Positions 33,991-41,496 of a stretch of DNA of 48,363 nucleotides are shown piece after piece (the stretch's first letter is position 1; each line of letters begins with the position of its first letter). This DNA comes from Clostridiales bacterium. Its GTDB lineage: Bacteria > Bacillota > Clostridia > Oscillospirales > CAG-272. The notes below the pieces were generated by a model. That model made no database searches. It was not told where the DNA came from and was given only the letters and a program-made list of their open reading frames with translations. Where the stretch lies: positions 1 to 48,363 of the forward strand of contig JAEEYP010000038.1 of the NCBI GenBank assembly GCA_016288155.1, in the 5' to 3' direction. The position numbers and the translations under genes were made by a program.

Positions 33991-34226
33991 GAATAAAAGA
34001 ATACATCTTAGTGTTACCATTCAAAATATTATAAGCGGCTGCGTGTATGAGCATGACGTCCTGACTGAATATATTGAAACAATACGGTAGATAGAATCCG
34101 ATCCATTTAGACCAAACGCAAAATCTATTAAGGCCGCACGCTTCCGGAGGAAAATAAGCGAACGGCCTTAAAAGATTGGATTTCCCGCGTTTTTTACCTA
34201 AGCCGATCTAAATCGACCGCACATCA
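33991..34226. other. AT-rich intergenic remainder of the island
   Basis: No intact gene. A plus-strand frame ending TAG at 34088-34090 reads SVTIQNIISGCVYEHDVL then TEYIETIR, overlapping the end of the XRE frame; it may be a frameshifted C-terminus. An inverted repeat TTAAGGCCG (34128-34136) with CGGCCTTAA (34163-34171) follows. Nothing else is seen up to repeat copy 2. Confidence 0.35.
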
Positions 34227-34326
34227 CATAAACGGAGGGATACCGCCCGGTATCCCTCCGTTTATCGTTCTAAGTTATCGATGCAGAACCGCTGCCATGC
34301 CTTCGGCATGGCATAGGGCTTTGCGG
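34227..34326 (+). repeat. 100-nt structured direct repeat, copy 2
   Basis: 98 of 100 bases equal to 32681-32780. It keeps the same hairpins; the third stem is GCTTTGC with GCAAAGC (near 34347), although the loop differs. The upstream flank CGACCGCACATCATAAACGG resembles the tRNA junction CGACCATAAACGG of copy 1 with eight extra bases. Confidence 0.9.
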
Positions 34327-34408
34327 TAGGGTGTCAAACGATCTAAACTGCAAAGCGTCGTTTTCTGCGACCATTTCTCTCCTGTTCTCTGCAGCGTCCT
34401 ATATACAG

Positions 34409-34438
34409 CAAAGCGGCGGGCCGAAACGCCCGCCGCTT
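34409..34438 (-). terminator. Hairpin after the S-layer-homology gene
   Basis: AAGCGGCGGGC/GCCCGCCGCTT stem just after the minus-strand stop. The following U-run is poor, so termination strength is uncertain. Confidence 0.5.
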
Positions 34439-34442
34439 GTGT

Positions 34443-35408
34443 TCAGGGATTTCGTGACGGCACCGCCGGAAGCACAATACTTCCATTGCCGTTGCCGCTG
34501 CCGTTTCCGTTGCCGTTACCGTTGTTCTGTCCGGAGCCTTCTCCCGATCCCGGATCAGCAGGATCGTCGGGGACTTCAGGAGTTTCGGGAACCTCAGGAA
34601 TATCGGGAACTTCGGGAGTATCGGGAACCTCAGGAATATCGGGAACTTCGGGAGTATCGGGAACCTCGGGAGTGTCGGGGACTTCAGGAGTATCGGGAAC
34701 CTCGGGAGTATCGGGAACTTCGGGAGTATCGGGAACTTCGGGAGTATCGGGAACTTCGGGAGTTTCGGGATCAATCGGCTCCTTTAACGCCTCCGCCGCC
34801 TGCAGCGCATTCCACGCGAGAAGCGCGGCCTGCTGACGCTGGATCGGGACGTCTTCCTTCATCTTCGCATCGCCTTCGAACAGTCCGCGCGCCTGACCGT
34901 CCTCCGCCGTGTGCATGAGCCATTCATCTCCGACGTACCGTTCGGGATCGCCAAGTTTGAAGGCACACAGCAGCATTTTGGCAAACTGCGCCCCCGTCAT
35001 CTTTTCCTCCGGGCGAAACGTGCCGTCCCCCATGCCGTGCAGGATATGTTGCTCCGTGCACCAGATGATCGCGGGCGCGGACAAGCGGTCTTTCGCCACG
35101 TCCGAGTAGGGACTGTCGCCCGTCACCAGAGCCTTAGCCGCTTTGGCGCCGAGAAGAAGATACGTGATGATCTTCGCGCCCTGCTCTCTCGTCAGCGTAT
35201 CGGTCGGGCGGAAATTGCCGTCATCAAAGCCGTTCAGCACGCCCCGTTCGGTCATCTTCTCTACCGCCTCCCGGTATGCGGGTTCGATCCGATCGCCGTC
35301 TGTATATGCGGCATATGCGGCTGCCGATGCCGCCGTTCCGAGAAGAACGAACAGCATGGAAAGGAACAAAAAGGAAGCGCCAGCTCTCAAGAATGTACTG
35401 CGTCTCAT
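34443..35408 (-). CDS. S-layer-homology (SLH) protein with PEVPDT repeats
   Basis: A 321-residue exported protein. The signal peptide (1-30) has a long hydrophobic core and ends ASA-A. Three SLH modules follow: YREAVEKMTERGVLNGFDDGNFRP (in parts AVEKMTERGVLNG and DDGNFRPTDTLTREQ), then WCTEQHILHGMGDGTFRPEEKMT, then a divergent one ending QRQQAALLAWNAL. These bind secondary wall polymers. Residues about 211-280 are eleven hexapeptides of the type TPEVPD, a rigid spacer, then a Gly/Asn-rich end. There is no sortase motif or enzyme domain, so it looks like a small wall-anchored spacer protein. AAAGGTG is ten bases before ATG 35408. Confidence 0.88.
   Translation of the reverse strand: MRRSTFLRAGASFLFLSMLFVLLGTAASAAAYAAYTDGDRIEPAYREAVEKMTERGVLNGFDDGNFRPTDTLTREQGAKIITYLLLGAKAAKALVTGDSPYSDVAKDRLSAPAIIWCTEQHILHGMGDGTFRPEEKMTGAQFAKMLLCAFKLGDPERYVGDEWLMHTAEDGQARGLFEGDAKMKEDVPIQRQQAALLAWNALQAAEALKEPIDPETPEVPDTPEVPDTPEVPDTPEVPDTPEVPDTPEVPDTPEVPDIPEVPDTPEVPDIPEVPETPEVPDDPADPGSGEGSGQNNGNGNGNGSGNGNGSIVLPAVPSRNP
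34570..34770 (-). repeat. 18-nt tandem repeats encoding TPEVPD
   Basis: Eleven in-frame units, nearly identical in DNA, vary mainly T/I at position 1. Array length could change by slippage without breaking the frame. Confidence 0.9.
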
Positions 35409-35532
35409 ATAAAAAAACACCTTTCCGCGGTCCGCAGTCGGCGGGATCATCCATGGTCTCCGTCGATCACCTATCCGTCTGCTTCATGAAACGGCGCATC
35501 CGCCGGTTGGACCGCAAACAACTTGATATTTT

Positions 35533-35561
35533 ATCATAATAGATATAGAGAGACTTTTCAA
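35533..35561 (-). promoter_or_regulatory. sigma-A promoter for the SLH gene
   Basis: Minus strand TTGAAA (35556-35561), 17-base spacer, TATGAT (35533-35538). The leader to ATG 35408 is about 120 bases with no motif that I recognise. The bases 35562-35719 beyond it hold only a 12-base palindrome ACGCTGCAGCGT. Confidence 0.75.
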
Positions 35562-35719
35562 TACAGAGACAGAATTGTTTATAAAAAAGTTACAATCACG
35601 GACGCTGCAGCGTATCCGTCACCGGCCTGCTTCGTACTATGCCGAACGCAGGCTGCGGCGTCTCTTGAATTCCGCGCGGTATTCTTAAGTATTCCCCGCG
35701 ATTTTGAATATATCTTTTC

Positions 35720-35748
35720 TTGACAATGACGTCCGACAATGGTATAAT
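35720..35748 (+). promoter_or_regulatory. Consensus sigma-A promoter for the membrane-protein pair (and perhaps lar)
   Basis: TTGACA (35720-35725), 17-base spacer, TATAAT (35743-35748). Confidence 0.92.
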
Positions 35749-35900
35749 TATATCGATCCGGGAGGAACCCGGATCGGCGCGAAACGTGCCGTATGGAGCC
35801 GCGGGCAATGTGAAGCACGTGTACCGTGAAGGTACGCCGTTCGTGTGGAGAAGGGCGCCATGTACCGTTTCGTACATGATTATTCCCAAAAAACGTAAGG
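35749..35900 (+). ncRNA. Structured 5' leader, candidate cis-regulatory RNA
   Basis: The leader of about 155 bases can form several hairpins in order: GATCCGGG/CCCGGATC (35755-35775), GGCGC/GTGCC with a GAAAC loop, GTACC-GTGAA-GGTAC (35821-35835), and CATGTAC/GTACATG (35859-35878). The motif GTGAAG occurs twice. No T-run hairpin stands directly before the SD, and I cannot match it to a known riboswitch class. Confidence 0.35.
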
Positions 35901-35911
35901 AGGCTTTCAAA

Positions 35912-36310
35912 ATGGCATGTTTCCTGGTTTCGGCAGCGGAAGCGATCGCGGCTTCGGTCGCTGCCAGAGCGCTTGAAAAGAAGGAAAAGGCGCACGAGGA
36001 CGCGAACGTGCAGTCCGACGGCGGCGCCGTGAAGATCCCTTTCTCCAGAAAACTGAAATGGCTTCGGAATATGCTGTGGGGCGGTTCGTTCCTTCTGGCG
36101 TTCGAACACGTATGGCACGGAGAAGTGGTGCCGTGGTTCCCCTTCCTGACGGCTGCGGGTGATCCTGCGGACGCCGCTGAAATGCTTCATGAGATGGCGA
36201 CCGTCGGCGTCACGATGGCGGTTCTCGTCACCCTCGTCTGGCTCGGCATGGTCGGCGTTTCCGTCCTGATCGAGAAGCGCGCGGACAAGCCTCTTCCCGC
36301 CGAGGAATAA
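35912..36310 (+). CDS. Small membrane protein of unknown function (A)
   Basis: 132 residues. After a short N-terminal helix (MACFLVSAAEAIAASVAA) there is a charged loop, then one hydrophobic segment MLWGGSFLLAFEHVWHGEVVPWFPFL and a second near the C-terminus (VGVTMAVLVTLVWLGMVGV, ending in IEKRADKP). The His-containing hydrophobic segment is notable. I do not recognise the family. AAGGAGG lies eight bases before ATG 35912. It is followed after 14 bases by membrane protein B, and then by larB, so a link with nickel-pincer synthesis or its substrate is possible. Confidence 0.75.
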   Translation: MACFLVSAAEAIAASVAARALEKKEKAHEDANVQSDGGAVKIPFSRKLKWLRNMLWGGSFLLAFEHVWHGEVVPWFPFLTAAGDPADAAEMLHEMATVGVTMAVLVTLVWLGMVGVSVLIEKRADKPLPAEE

Positions 36311-36324
36311 ACAGGGGGGACGGT

Positions 36325-36642
36325 ATGACGCTCCTGACGACCGTATTCGCCGCGATCATCTGCACGATCATCTGGTACAAAAACGCGCCGAAAGACGAGA
36401 TGAAGGTCGGTATCCTCTGCTGGATGTTCTGGGGCGCGTCCATCATGTGGCTCGTGGACGCGATCTTTGAGTATGCCGAACTCAAGGAGGAATACTTCTC
36501 TCCGGCGCCGGCGGATATGCTCAACGATCTTTTTCTCGGACTTTCCGTCGTGGCGCTGGGGCTCATCATTTGGCTGATCATCCTTTTGATCAAGGATCCC
36601 AAAGGAGTCGTAAAAACGGCTCTTCTGAAAAAGAAAGGGTAA
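36325..36642 (+). CDS. Small membrane protein of unknown function (B)
   Basis: 105 residues with about three hydrophobic helices: MTLLTTVFAAIICTIIWY, VGILCWMFWGASIMWLVDAIFEY, and LFLGLSVVALGLIIWLIILLI, ending in a lysine-rich tail. Not recognised. AGGGGG precedes ATG 36325. It is the second gene of the unit; a terminator-like hairpin follows 11 bases after the stop. Confidence 0.75.
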   Translation: MTLLTTVFAAIICTIIWYKNAPKDEMKVGILCWMFWGASIMWLVDAIFEYAELKEEYFSPAPADMLNDLFLGLSVVALGLIIWLIILLIKDPKGVVKTALLKKKG

Positions 36643-36653
36643 AACTAACAGAA

Positions 36654-36687
36654 GGCGGTTCTGCAAACAGAAGCAGGGCCGCCTTTT
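36654..36687 (+). terminator. Terminator or attenuator between membrane protein B and larB
   Basis: An 11-base stem (GGCGGTTCTGC with GCAGGGCCGCC, two G-U pairs) and an eight-base loop are followed by TTTT. No promoter fits between it and larB, so lar expression may depend on read-through here. Confidence 0.7.
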
Positions 36688-36705
36688 CGGGATGGAAAAG
36701 AGTAT

Positions 36706-37461
36706 ATGAAAACAGAAGCGAAAGCGATCCTGGAAGCGGTGAGCGCGGGGACGATGTCCGTAGACGAAGCGCTGCTGCGCCTGAAAACGGATCCGTTCGA
36801 GGACATCGGGTTTGCCAAGGTGGATCTCCACCGCAAGATCCGTCAGGGTCTCCCGGAAGTCGTATACGGAGCCGGGAAAACGGCGGAGCAGATCGTCGGG
36901 ATCCTTGACGCCATGGTCAGAAACGGTCAGTCGCGCGTCCTGATCACAAGACTGCAAAAAGAGGCGGCGGATACGATCGCCGCCCGGTATCCGATACGGT
37001 ACGACGCCGTGTCGCGGACCGCGGTCCTCGGCGGACGTCCCGCGCCGGACGGGATCGGACGGATCGTCGTGGCAACGGGAGGTACGAGCGACATCCCGGT
37101 GGCAGAGGAAGCCGCCGTGACCGCCGAAGTGTTCGGCAGCGAAGTCGTGCGCCTGTACGACGTGGGCGTGGCCGGTCTGCATCGGCTCCTGTCCCACATG
37201 GAGGAGATCATGAGTGCCAGCGTGATCGTCGCCATCGCCGGCATGGAGGGCGCGCTGGCCAGCGTGATCGCGGGACTGGCGGACTGCCCTGTGATCGCCG
37301 TGCCGACCAGCGTTGGATACGGCGCCTCTTTCCAGGGACTGTCGGCACTCCTCTCCATGCTGAATTCCTGCGCCGGCGGCGTTTCGGTCGTCAACATCGA
37401 CAACGGCTTCGGCGCGGGCTATCTCGCCGGTATGATCAACCATATGGAGGCGAAAAAATGA
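36706..37461 (+). CDS. larB: Nickel pincer cofactor biosynthesis protein LarB
   Basis: Carboxylates and hydrolyses nicotinic acid adenine dinucleotide to give pyridinium-3,5-dicarboxylate mononucleotide, the first step of the nickel-pincer nucleotide pathway. It has 251 residues with a PurE/AIR-carboxylase-like C-terminal half: VVYGAGKTAEQI, IVVATGGTSDIPVAEEAA, IAGMEGALASVIAGL, VIAVPTSVGYG and a glycine-rich end NIDNGFGAGYLA. The SD is weak (GGAAAAGAG). It overlaps larC by ATGA. No LarA (lactate racemase or relative), the client enzyme, is in the window. Confidence 0.95.
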   Translation: MKTEAKAILEAVSAGTMSVDEALLRLKTDPFEDIGFAKVDLHRKIRQGLPEVVYGAGKTAEQIVGILDAMVRNGQSRVLITRLQKEAADTIAARYPIRYDAVSRTAVLGGRPAPDGIGRIVVATGGTSDIPVAEEAAVTAEVFGSEVVRLYDVGVAGLHRLLSHMEEIMSASVIVAIAGMEGALASVIAGLADCPVIAVPTSVGYGASFQGLSALLSMLNSCAGGVSVVNIDNGFGAGYLAGMINHMEAKK

Positions 37462-38753
37462 AGATCCTGTATCTGGACTGCTCCATGGGCGCGGCGGGCG
37501 ACATGCTGACCGCCGCGCTGCTGGAGCTGTTTCCTGATCCGGCCGCCATGCTGGAAAAGCTGAACGGACTGGGGCTCCCCGACGTGCGGTTTTGTATGGA
37601 ACCCTCCGTCAAATGCGGGATCACCGGTACCCGCGTCTCCGTTCTCGTGCACGGGACGGAGGAAGAGGCTGAGATGCATGAGCATGAGCATGAGCATGAC
37701 CATGAGCACGACCATGAGCATGAGCACGACCATGACCATGAGCACGACCATGACCATGAGCACGACCATGACCATGAGCATGAGCACGGGGACGGACACG
37801 GCGCGCATCCGCATCACGGGCTATCGGACATCGAGCATATCATCGGATCCCATCTGCGTCTGCCGGACAGCGTCAAGGAAGACGTCCGAAGCGTCTTCGC
37901 ATCGATCGCGGAGGCGGAAAGCCGCGTACACGGCGTTCCCGTCACGGAGATCCACTTTCACGAGGTCGGGACCATGGACGCCGTGGCGGACGTGACCGCG
38001 GTATGTTATCTGATGCACGCACTGAGCCCCGACGCAGTGATCGCGTCGCCGATCCACGTAGGCAGCGGACACGTGGAATGCGCGCACGGCATCCTTCCCG
38101 TTCCGGCGCCCGCCACGGCGTACCTTCTCACGGGGATCCCCTCCTACGGCGGCGGGATCCGGGGCGAACTCTGCACGCCTACCGGCGCCGCGCTCCTGAA
38201 GCATTTCGTGAGCCGCTACGGAGAGATGCCGGTGATGCGGACATCCGTGATCGGCTACGGCATGGGAAAAAAGGATTTCCGGACCGCGAACTGCGTCCGC
38301 GCGATGCTTGGAGAGGCGACCGACGAAAGCGATACCGTGACCGAGCTCTCCTTCAACGTGGACGACATGACGGCGGAAGCGATCGGCTACGCGGCGGACA
38401 AGCTGCTCGAGGGCGGCGCGCTCGATGTGTACACCGTGCCCGCGGGAATGAAGAAAGGACGCCCCGGAACGCTGATCTGCGTCCTGTGCAGACCGGAAGA
38501 CGAGGACAAGATCGTCCGGCTGATCTTCCGGCACACGTCGACGATCGGTATCCGGCAGTCCTCCGTCCGGCGGTACGTACTGGATCGTGAGATCGAAACG
38601 GTCAACACCCGCTGGGGATCCGTGCGGCGGAAAGTATCGACCGGATACGGCGTGAAGCGGGAGAAATACGAGTACGCCGATCTCGCCCGCATCGCGGACG
38701 AAGAGGGGATCGCTCTCTCCGAGGTGCTGCGGACGCTGGAGGACCCGGAATGA
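37458..38753 (+). CDS. larC: Nickel pincer cofactor nickel insertase LarC, one continuous frame
   Basis: Inserts nickel into the dithio-pincer nucleotide in a CTP-dependent reaction, the last step of the pathway. It has 431 residues. MKILYLDCSMGAAGDMLTAAL is the family start (given as LYLDCSMGAAGDM), GVPVTEIHFHEVGTMDAVADV is the conserved core, and the C-terminal half (ELSFNVDDMTAEAIGYA) is fused in frame, whereas Lactobacillus plantarum larC needs a ribosomal frameshift. Residues 73-120 form an insert with 23 histidines alternating with Glu and Asp, a likely nickel store or relay. Start ATG overlaps the larB stop, and the stop overlaps the TPR gene start. Confidence 0.95.
   Translation: MKILYLDCSMGAAGDMLTAALLELFPDPAAMLEKLNGLGLPDVRFCMEPSVKCGITGTRVSVLVHGTEEEAEMHEHEHEHDHEHDHEHEHDHDHEHDHDHEHDHDHEHEHGDGHGAHPHHGLSDIEHIIGSHLRLPDSVKEDVRSVFASIAEAESRVHGVPVTEIHFHEVGTMDAVADVTAVCYLMHALSPDAVIASPIHVGSGHVECAHGILPVPAPATAYLLTGIPSYGGGIRGELCTPTGAALLKHFVSRYGEMPVMRTSVIGYGMGKKDFRTANCVRAMLGEATDESDTVTELSFNVDDMTAEAIGYAADKLLEGGALDVYTVPAGMKKGRPGTLICVLCRPEDEDKIVRLIFRHTSTIGIRQSSVRRYVLDREIETVNTRWGSVRRKVSTGYGVKREKYEYADLARIADEEGIALSEVLRTLEDPE
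37674..37817 (+). repeat. CATGA-rich tandem repeat encoding the LarC His/Glu/Asp tract
   Basis: Imperfect six-base units (CATGAG, CACGAC, CATGAC) run for about 140 bases. It is coding, and the array length may vary by slippage. Confidence 0.85.
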
Positions 38754-39520
38754 ACAAAGCCACGCCGGAAAGTCAGCTCGGTACGGAGAGATGCGCCGTC
38801 ACGGATACCGAAGAGATGTTCTGGCTCCGTCAAAGCGACGATTATCAGAGCAAGCTCCGCCTGGCGGACGCGCTCATATCCCAGTACCGCTACCGGGACG
38901 CGGTCGATGCCTTCCGGGACGCGGAGAAGATCCGCGCGGACGATCCGGCGCTGTACCGGCGTCTCGGCGGGGCGCTGCTCACGATCAGGCGCTTTTCGGA
39001 AGCGTTCGACGCCTATCAAAGGTACCTGAATCTGGGCGGGGAGGCGCAGCAGATCGCCTATCCTTTGGGCATCCGGCATTATCTTCTCGGTGAATACGCC
39101 CGCGCGGCGGAAAGCTTTACCGGTTGTCTTCCCTGCGATGATGAAATGCTGATCGCCGTTCTGTATTGGCACTGCCTCTCCTGCCTGCGTATATCCGCTG
39201 AGTCCGACCTGCTCGGTCTGTACCGTCCCGGCATGGACGTGGGACGTCACGGTGCGTATGCGCTCGTCGTTTCCGTTTTTGCCGAAAGCACTTCCCTCTC
39301 CGACGCACTGACCGCCCTTTCGGACGACGAGAACGCGCTGGATTTCTGCATCGAGGCGTACGGGATCAGCCGCTGTCTGGCGGCAGCCGGAAGGACCATA
39401 GAAGCGGAGGATCTCCGGCGCCGTCTGCTGATCCGGCGGGAGGTCTGGCCCAGCGTCGCGTACCTTGCGGCGTGGAACGACCTCCACGAAGAACAAAACA
39501 GGGAGACACGGCATGAATAA
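38750..39520 (+). CDS. TPR protein inside the lar operon
   Basis: A 256-residue soluble protein with TPR-like helix pairs: LADALISQYRYRDAVDAFRDAEKI, DDPALYRRLGGALLTIRRFSEAFDAYQRYL (helices A/B of two repeats, core motif ALLTIRRFSEAFDAYQR), and LGIRHYLLGEYARAAESFTGCL. The second half is less regular. No enzyme motif is seen. It overlaps larC by ATGA and larE by eight bases, so it is translated with both and probably helps assemble, deliver or regulate the pathway. That role is inferred from position only; I know of no standard lar gene with this fold. Confidence 0.8.
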   Translation: MNKATPESQLGTERCAVTDTEEMFWLRQSDDYQSKLRLADALISQYRYRDAVDAFRDAEKIRADDPALYRRLGGALLTIRRFSEAFDAYQRYLNLGGEAQQIAYPLGIRHYLLGEYARAAESFTGCLPCDDEMLIAVLYWHCLSCLRISAESDLLGLYRPGMDVGRHGAYALVVSVFAESTSLSDALTALSDDENALDFCIEAYGISRCLAAAGRTIEAEDLRRRLLIRREVWPSVAYLAAWNDLHEEQNRETRHE

Positions 39521-40316
39521 CGAAAAATGGGATGCCCTGATCGCCTGCCTGCGGAAGATGGAACGGGCTGCCGTCGCGTTTTCCGCCGGGGTGGATTCCA
39601 CCTTTCTTCTGAAAGCGGCGCACGTCGCTCTGGGAAAGAACGTGACGGCGATCACGGGGCGCTCCGTCTCCTTCCCCGAACGGGAATGCCGGGAAGCCGC
39701 GGCGTTCTGCCGTGAGATCGGCGTAGAGCACGTGATCGTCGAAGTGGATCAGATGGCGATCCCCGGATTCCGGGACAACCCGCCCGACCGCTGCTATCTC
39801 TGCAAAAAGGAGCTGTTTTCGGCGTTCCTCACCGCGGCGCGGGAGAGGGGCATCGGTATCGTCGCGGAGGGATCGAACGCCGACGACGTCGGCGACTACC
39901 GGCCGGGACTGCGTGCCATCGCGGAATTGGGGATCCAAAGTCCGCTGAAGGACGTCGGGCTGACCAAGGATGAGATCCGCGCGCTCTCTCGGGAGCTCGG
40001 ACTGCCCACGTGGGACAAGCCCTCCATGGCGTGCCTTGCGACGCGGTTCCCCTACGGCGAGCGCATCACGCCGGAGAAGCTCGCCGCCGTCGATGCGGCG
40101 GAGCAGTTTCTGCGGGACGGAGGGTTCCGTCAGGTGCGCGTCCGCGCGCATGGGGATATCGCCCGGATCGAGATCGACCGCGGACAGTTTGGGATGCTGA
40201 CGGAGCGATCCGCCGAGATCGAGCGCACGCTGCGCGCGCTCGGCTTCTCCTACGTCGCGTTGGATCTCGGCGGCTACCGAACGGGCAGCATGAACGAAAC
40301 GCTCACGAAACGTTGA
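39513..40316 (+). CDS. larE: Sulfur transferase LarE, three-cysteine type
   Basis: Adenylates the carboxylates of the pincer precursor and replaces oxygen by sulfur. It has 267 residues of the PP-loop ATPase family: SAGVDST at 24-30 binds ATP, SNADD is at 121-125, and SMACLATRFPYGERIT follows. C174 matches the position of the sacrificial Cys176 of L. plantarum LarE. In addition C94 and C97 (PPDRCYLCK) are present; LarE proteins with this trio are known to hold a [4Fe-4S] cluster and use it to carry sulfur without consuming the protein. GGGAG precedes ATG 39513, which overlaps the TPR gene end. Confidence 0.93.
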   Translation: MNNEKWDALIACLRKMERAAVAFSAGVDSTFLLKAAHVALGKNVTAITGRSVSFPERECREAAAFCREIGVEHVIVEVDQMAIPGFRDNPPDRCYLCKKELFSAFLTAARERGIGIVAEGSNADDVGDYRPGLRAIAELGIQSPLKDVGLTKDEIRALSRELGLPTWDKPSMACLATRFPYGERITPEKLAAVDAAEQFLRDGGFRQVRVRAHGDIARIEIDRGQFGMLTERSAEIERTLRALGFSYVALDLGGYRTGSMNETLTKR

Positions 40317-40385
40317 CAGCGTCCGCGTGCGCGGGTGCGCCGCGGTCATGATAAACTTGCTTTACGGAAAGGAACGGAACAGACC

Positions 40386-41408
40386 ATGAAGACGTATTCT
40401 TATCTGGACTCACCGATGAAAGTATGGGGGATCATCGATTTTGAGAAAACGCACAAGCTGCAGCGCGTTCCCGACGAACTGCTCCCATCCCTTGAGGTAC
40501 TGCCGCCGAAATTCGCCCACCGCTGTCCGGGCGCGCGCATCGGCTTCCGCACCGATGCGAAAGAGATCAAGGTCACGATGACGCTCAGTTCCTTGTGGCC
40601 GGACGTCGGCATTTCGATTTACGGCTGTCAGTCGTTTTATCTGTTCGCGGGCAGCAAATCAAACGGTCGATATCTCGGGCTCGGATGTCCCGACACCTAC
40701 GATCAGATGACCTTTGAGAAAACGTTCAAAAAATCCGCCCGGATGGAGGATATTTTGATCTGGCTGCCGAGGAACGAGACGATAGCCGACGTTCAGATCT
40801 CCGTGAACGACGAAGCGGCCGTCGAGCCGCCTACGCCGTACAAGCATGAGAAGCCCGTATTGTTTTACGGCTCGTCCATCACCGAAGGCGGATGCCCCAC
40901 CGTCTTCTTCAACGGATACAACTGCATACTTTCCCGCTGGCTCGACGTCGATTTCTACAATCTGGGCTTCTCCGGCTCCGCGCGCGGCGAGCGCGCCATG
41001 GCGGAATTTATCGCCGGCGTGGATATGAGCGTTTTCGTATACGACTACGACCACAATTCCCCGACGGTGGAAACGCTGAGGGAGACGCACGAGCCGTTCT
41101 TCAAGGTCATCCGGGAAAAGAGACCGGATCTTCCCGTGATCATGATGTCCCGTCCCTGCATCGAGGCGGACAAGGGCGTCATAGCCCGGCGCGACGTGAT
41201 CCGTCAGACGTACCTGAACGCGAAAAACGCCGGAGACGAGAACGTATGGTTCATCGACGGAACGACGTTCTACGGAGATACCGACCGGGATCTCTGCTCG
41301 ATCGACACCTGCCATCCGAACGACCTCGGTTTCTGGAGAATGGCAAAGGTGATCGAACCGATCCTGAAGGAAGCGATCGAGAAGTCGGAACGGGCGGATC
41401 GGGGGTAA
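40386..41408 (+). CDS. SGNH/GDSL-type hydrolase with N-terminal beta domain
   Basis: 340 residues without signal peptide. An N-terminal beta-rich domain (about 20-150) leads to the SGNH hydrolase: block I LFYGSSITEGG (nucleophile Ser in GSS), block II NLGFSGSARGE, block III-like YDYDHNSP, and block V IDTCHPNDLGFWRMA with the catalytic Asp and His. The arrangement resembles carbohydrate esterases that deacetylate sugars. The SD is AAAGGAACGG. It stands 69 bases after larE, with no clear promoter, and a strong terminator follows. Confidence 0.85.
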   Translation: MKTYSYLDSPMKVWGIIDFEKTHKLQRVPDELLPSLEVLPPKFAHRCPGARIGFRTDAKEIKVTMTLSSLWPDVGISIYGCQSFYLFAGSKSNGRYLGLGCPDTYDQMTFEKTFKKSARMEDILIWLPRNETIADVQISVNDEAAVEPPTPYKHEKPVLFYGSSITEGGCPTVFFNGYNCILSRWLDVDFYNLGFSGSARGERAMAEFIAGVDMSVFVYDYDHNSPTVETLRETHEPFFKVIREKRPDLPVIMMSRPCIEADKGVIARRDVIRQTYLNAKNAGDENVWFIDGTTFYGDTDRDLCSIDTCHPNDLGFWRMAKVIEPILKEAIEKSERADRG

Positions 41409-41460
41409 AGGAGAAAGGCCGCGGCCGTACAGGTCTGCCGCGGACGTTCTGAGTATAGTG

Positions 41461-41496
41461 AAAAGCGGACGGCAGGATGCTGCCGTCCGCTTTTTT
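41461..41496. terminator. Bidirectional terminator between the SGNH gene and luxS
   Basis: A 15-base stem AAAAGCGGACGGCAG with loop GATG is flanked by A and T runs on both sides. Convergent genes end here. Confidence 0.93.

Noticed and set aside
34570..34770. Regular repeats that might suggest a CRISPR array
   Set aside because: The units are contiguous 18-mers coding TPEVPD without unique spacers, inside an SLH protein gene.
34331..34918. Plus-strand frame with REPQEYRELREY-type repeats
   Set aside because: It is the antisense reading of the TPEVPD-encoding repeats.
37674..37817. CATGA-rich repeats as non-coding satellite or CRISPR
   Set aside because: They lie in frame within larC and encode the His/Glu/Asp tract; no spacers.
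40313..40318. TTGACA at the end of larE as -35 for the SGNH gene
   Set aside because: The sequence at the 17-base position is GTGCGC, not a -10 box, and the hexamer includes the larE stop codon.
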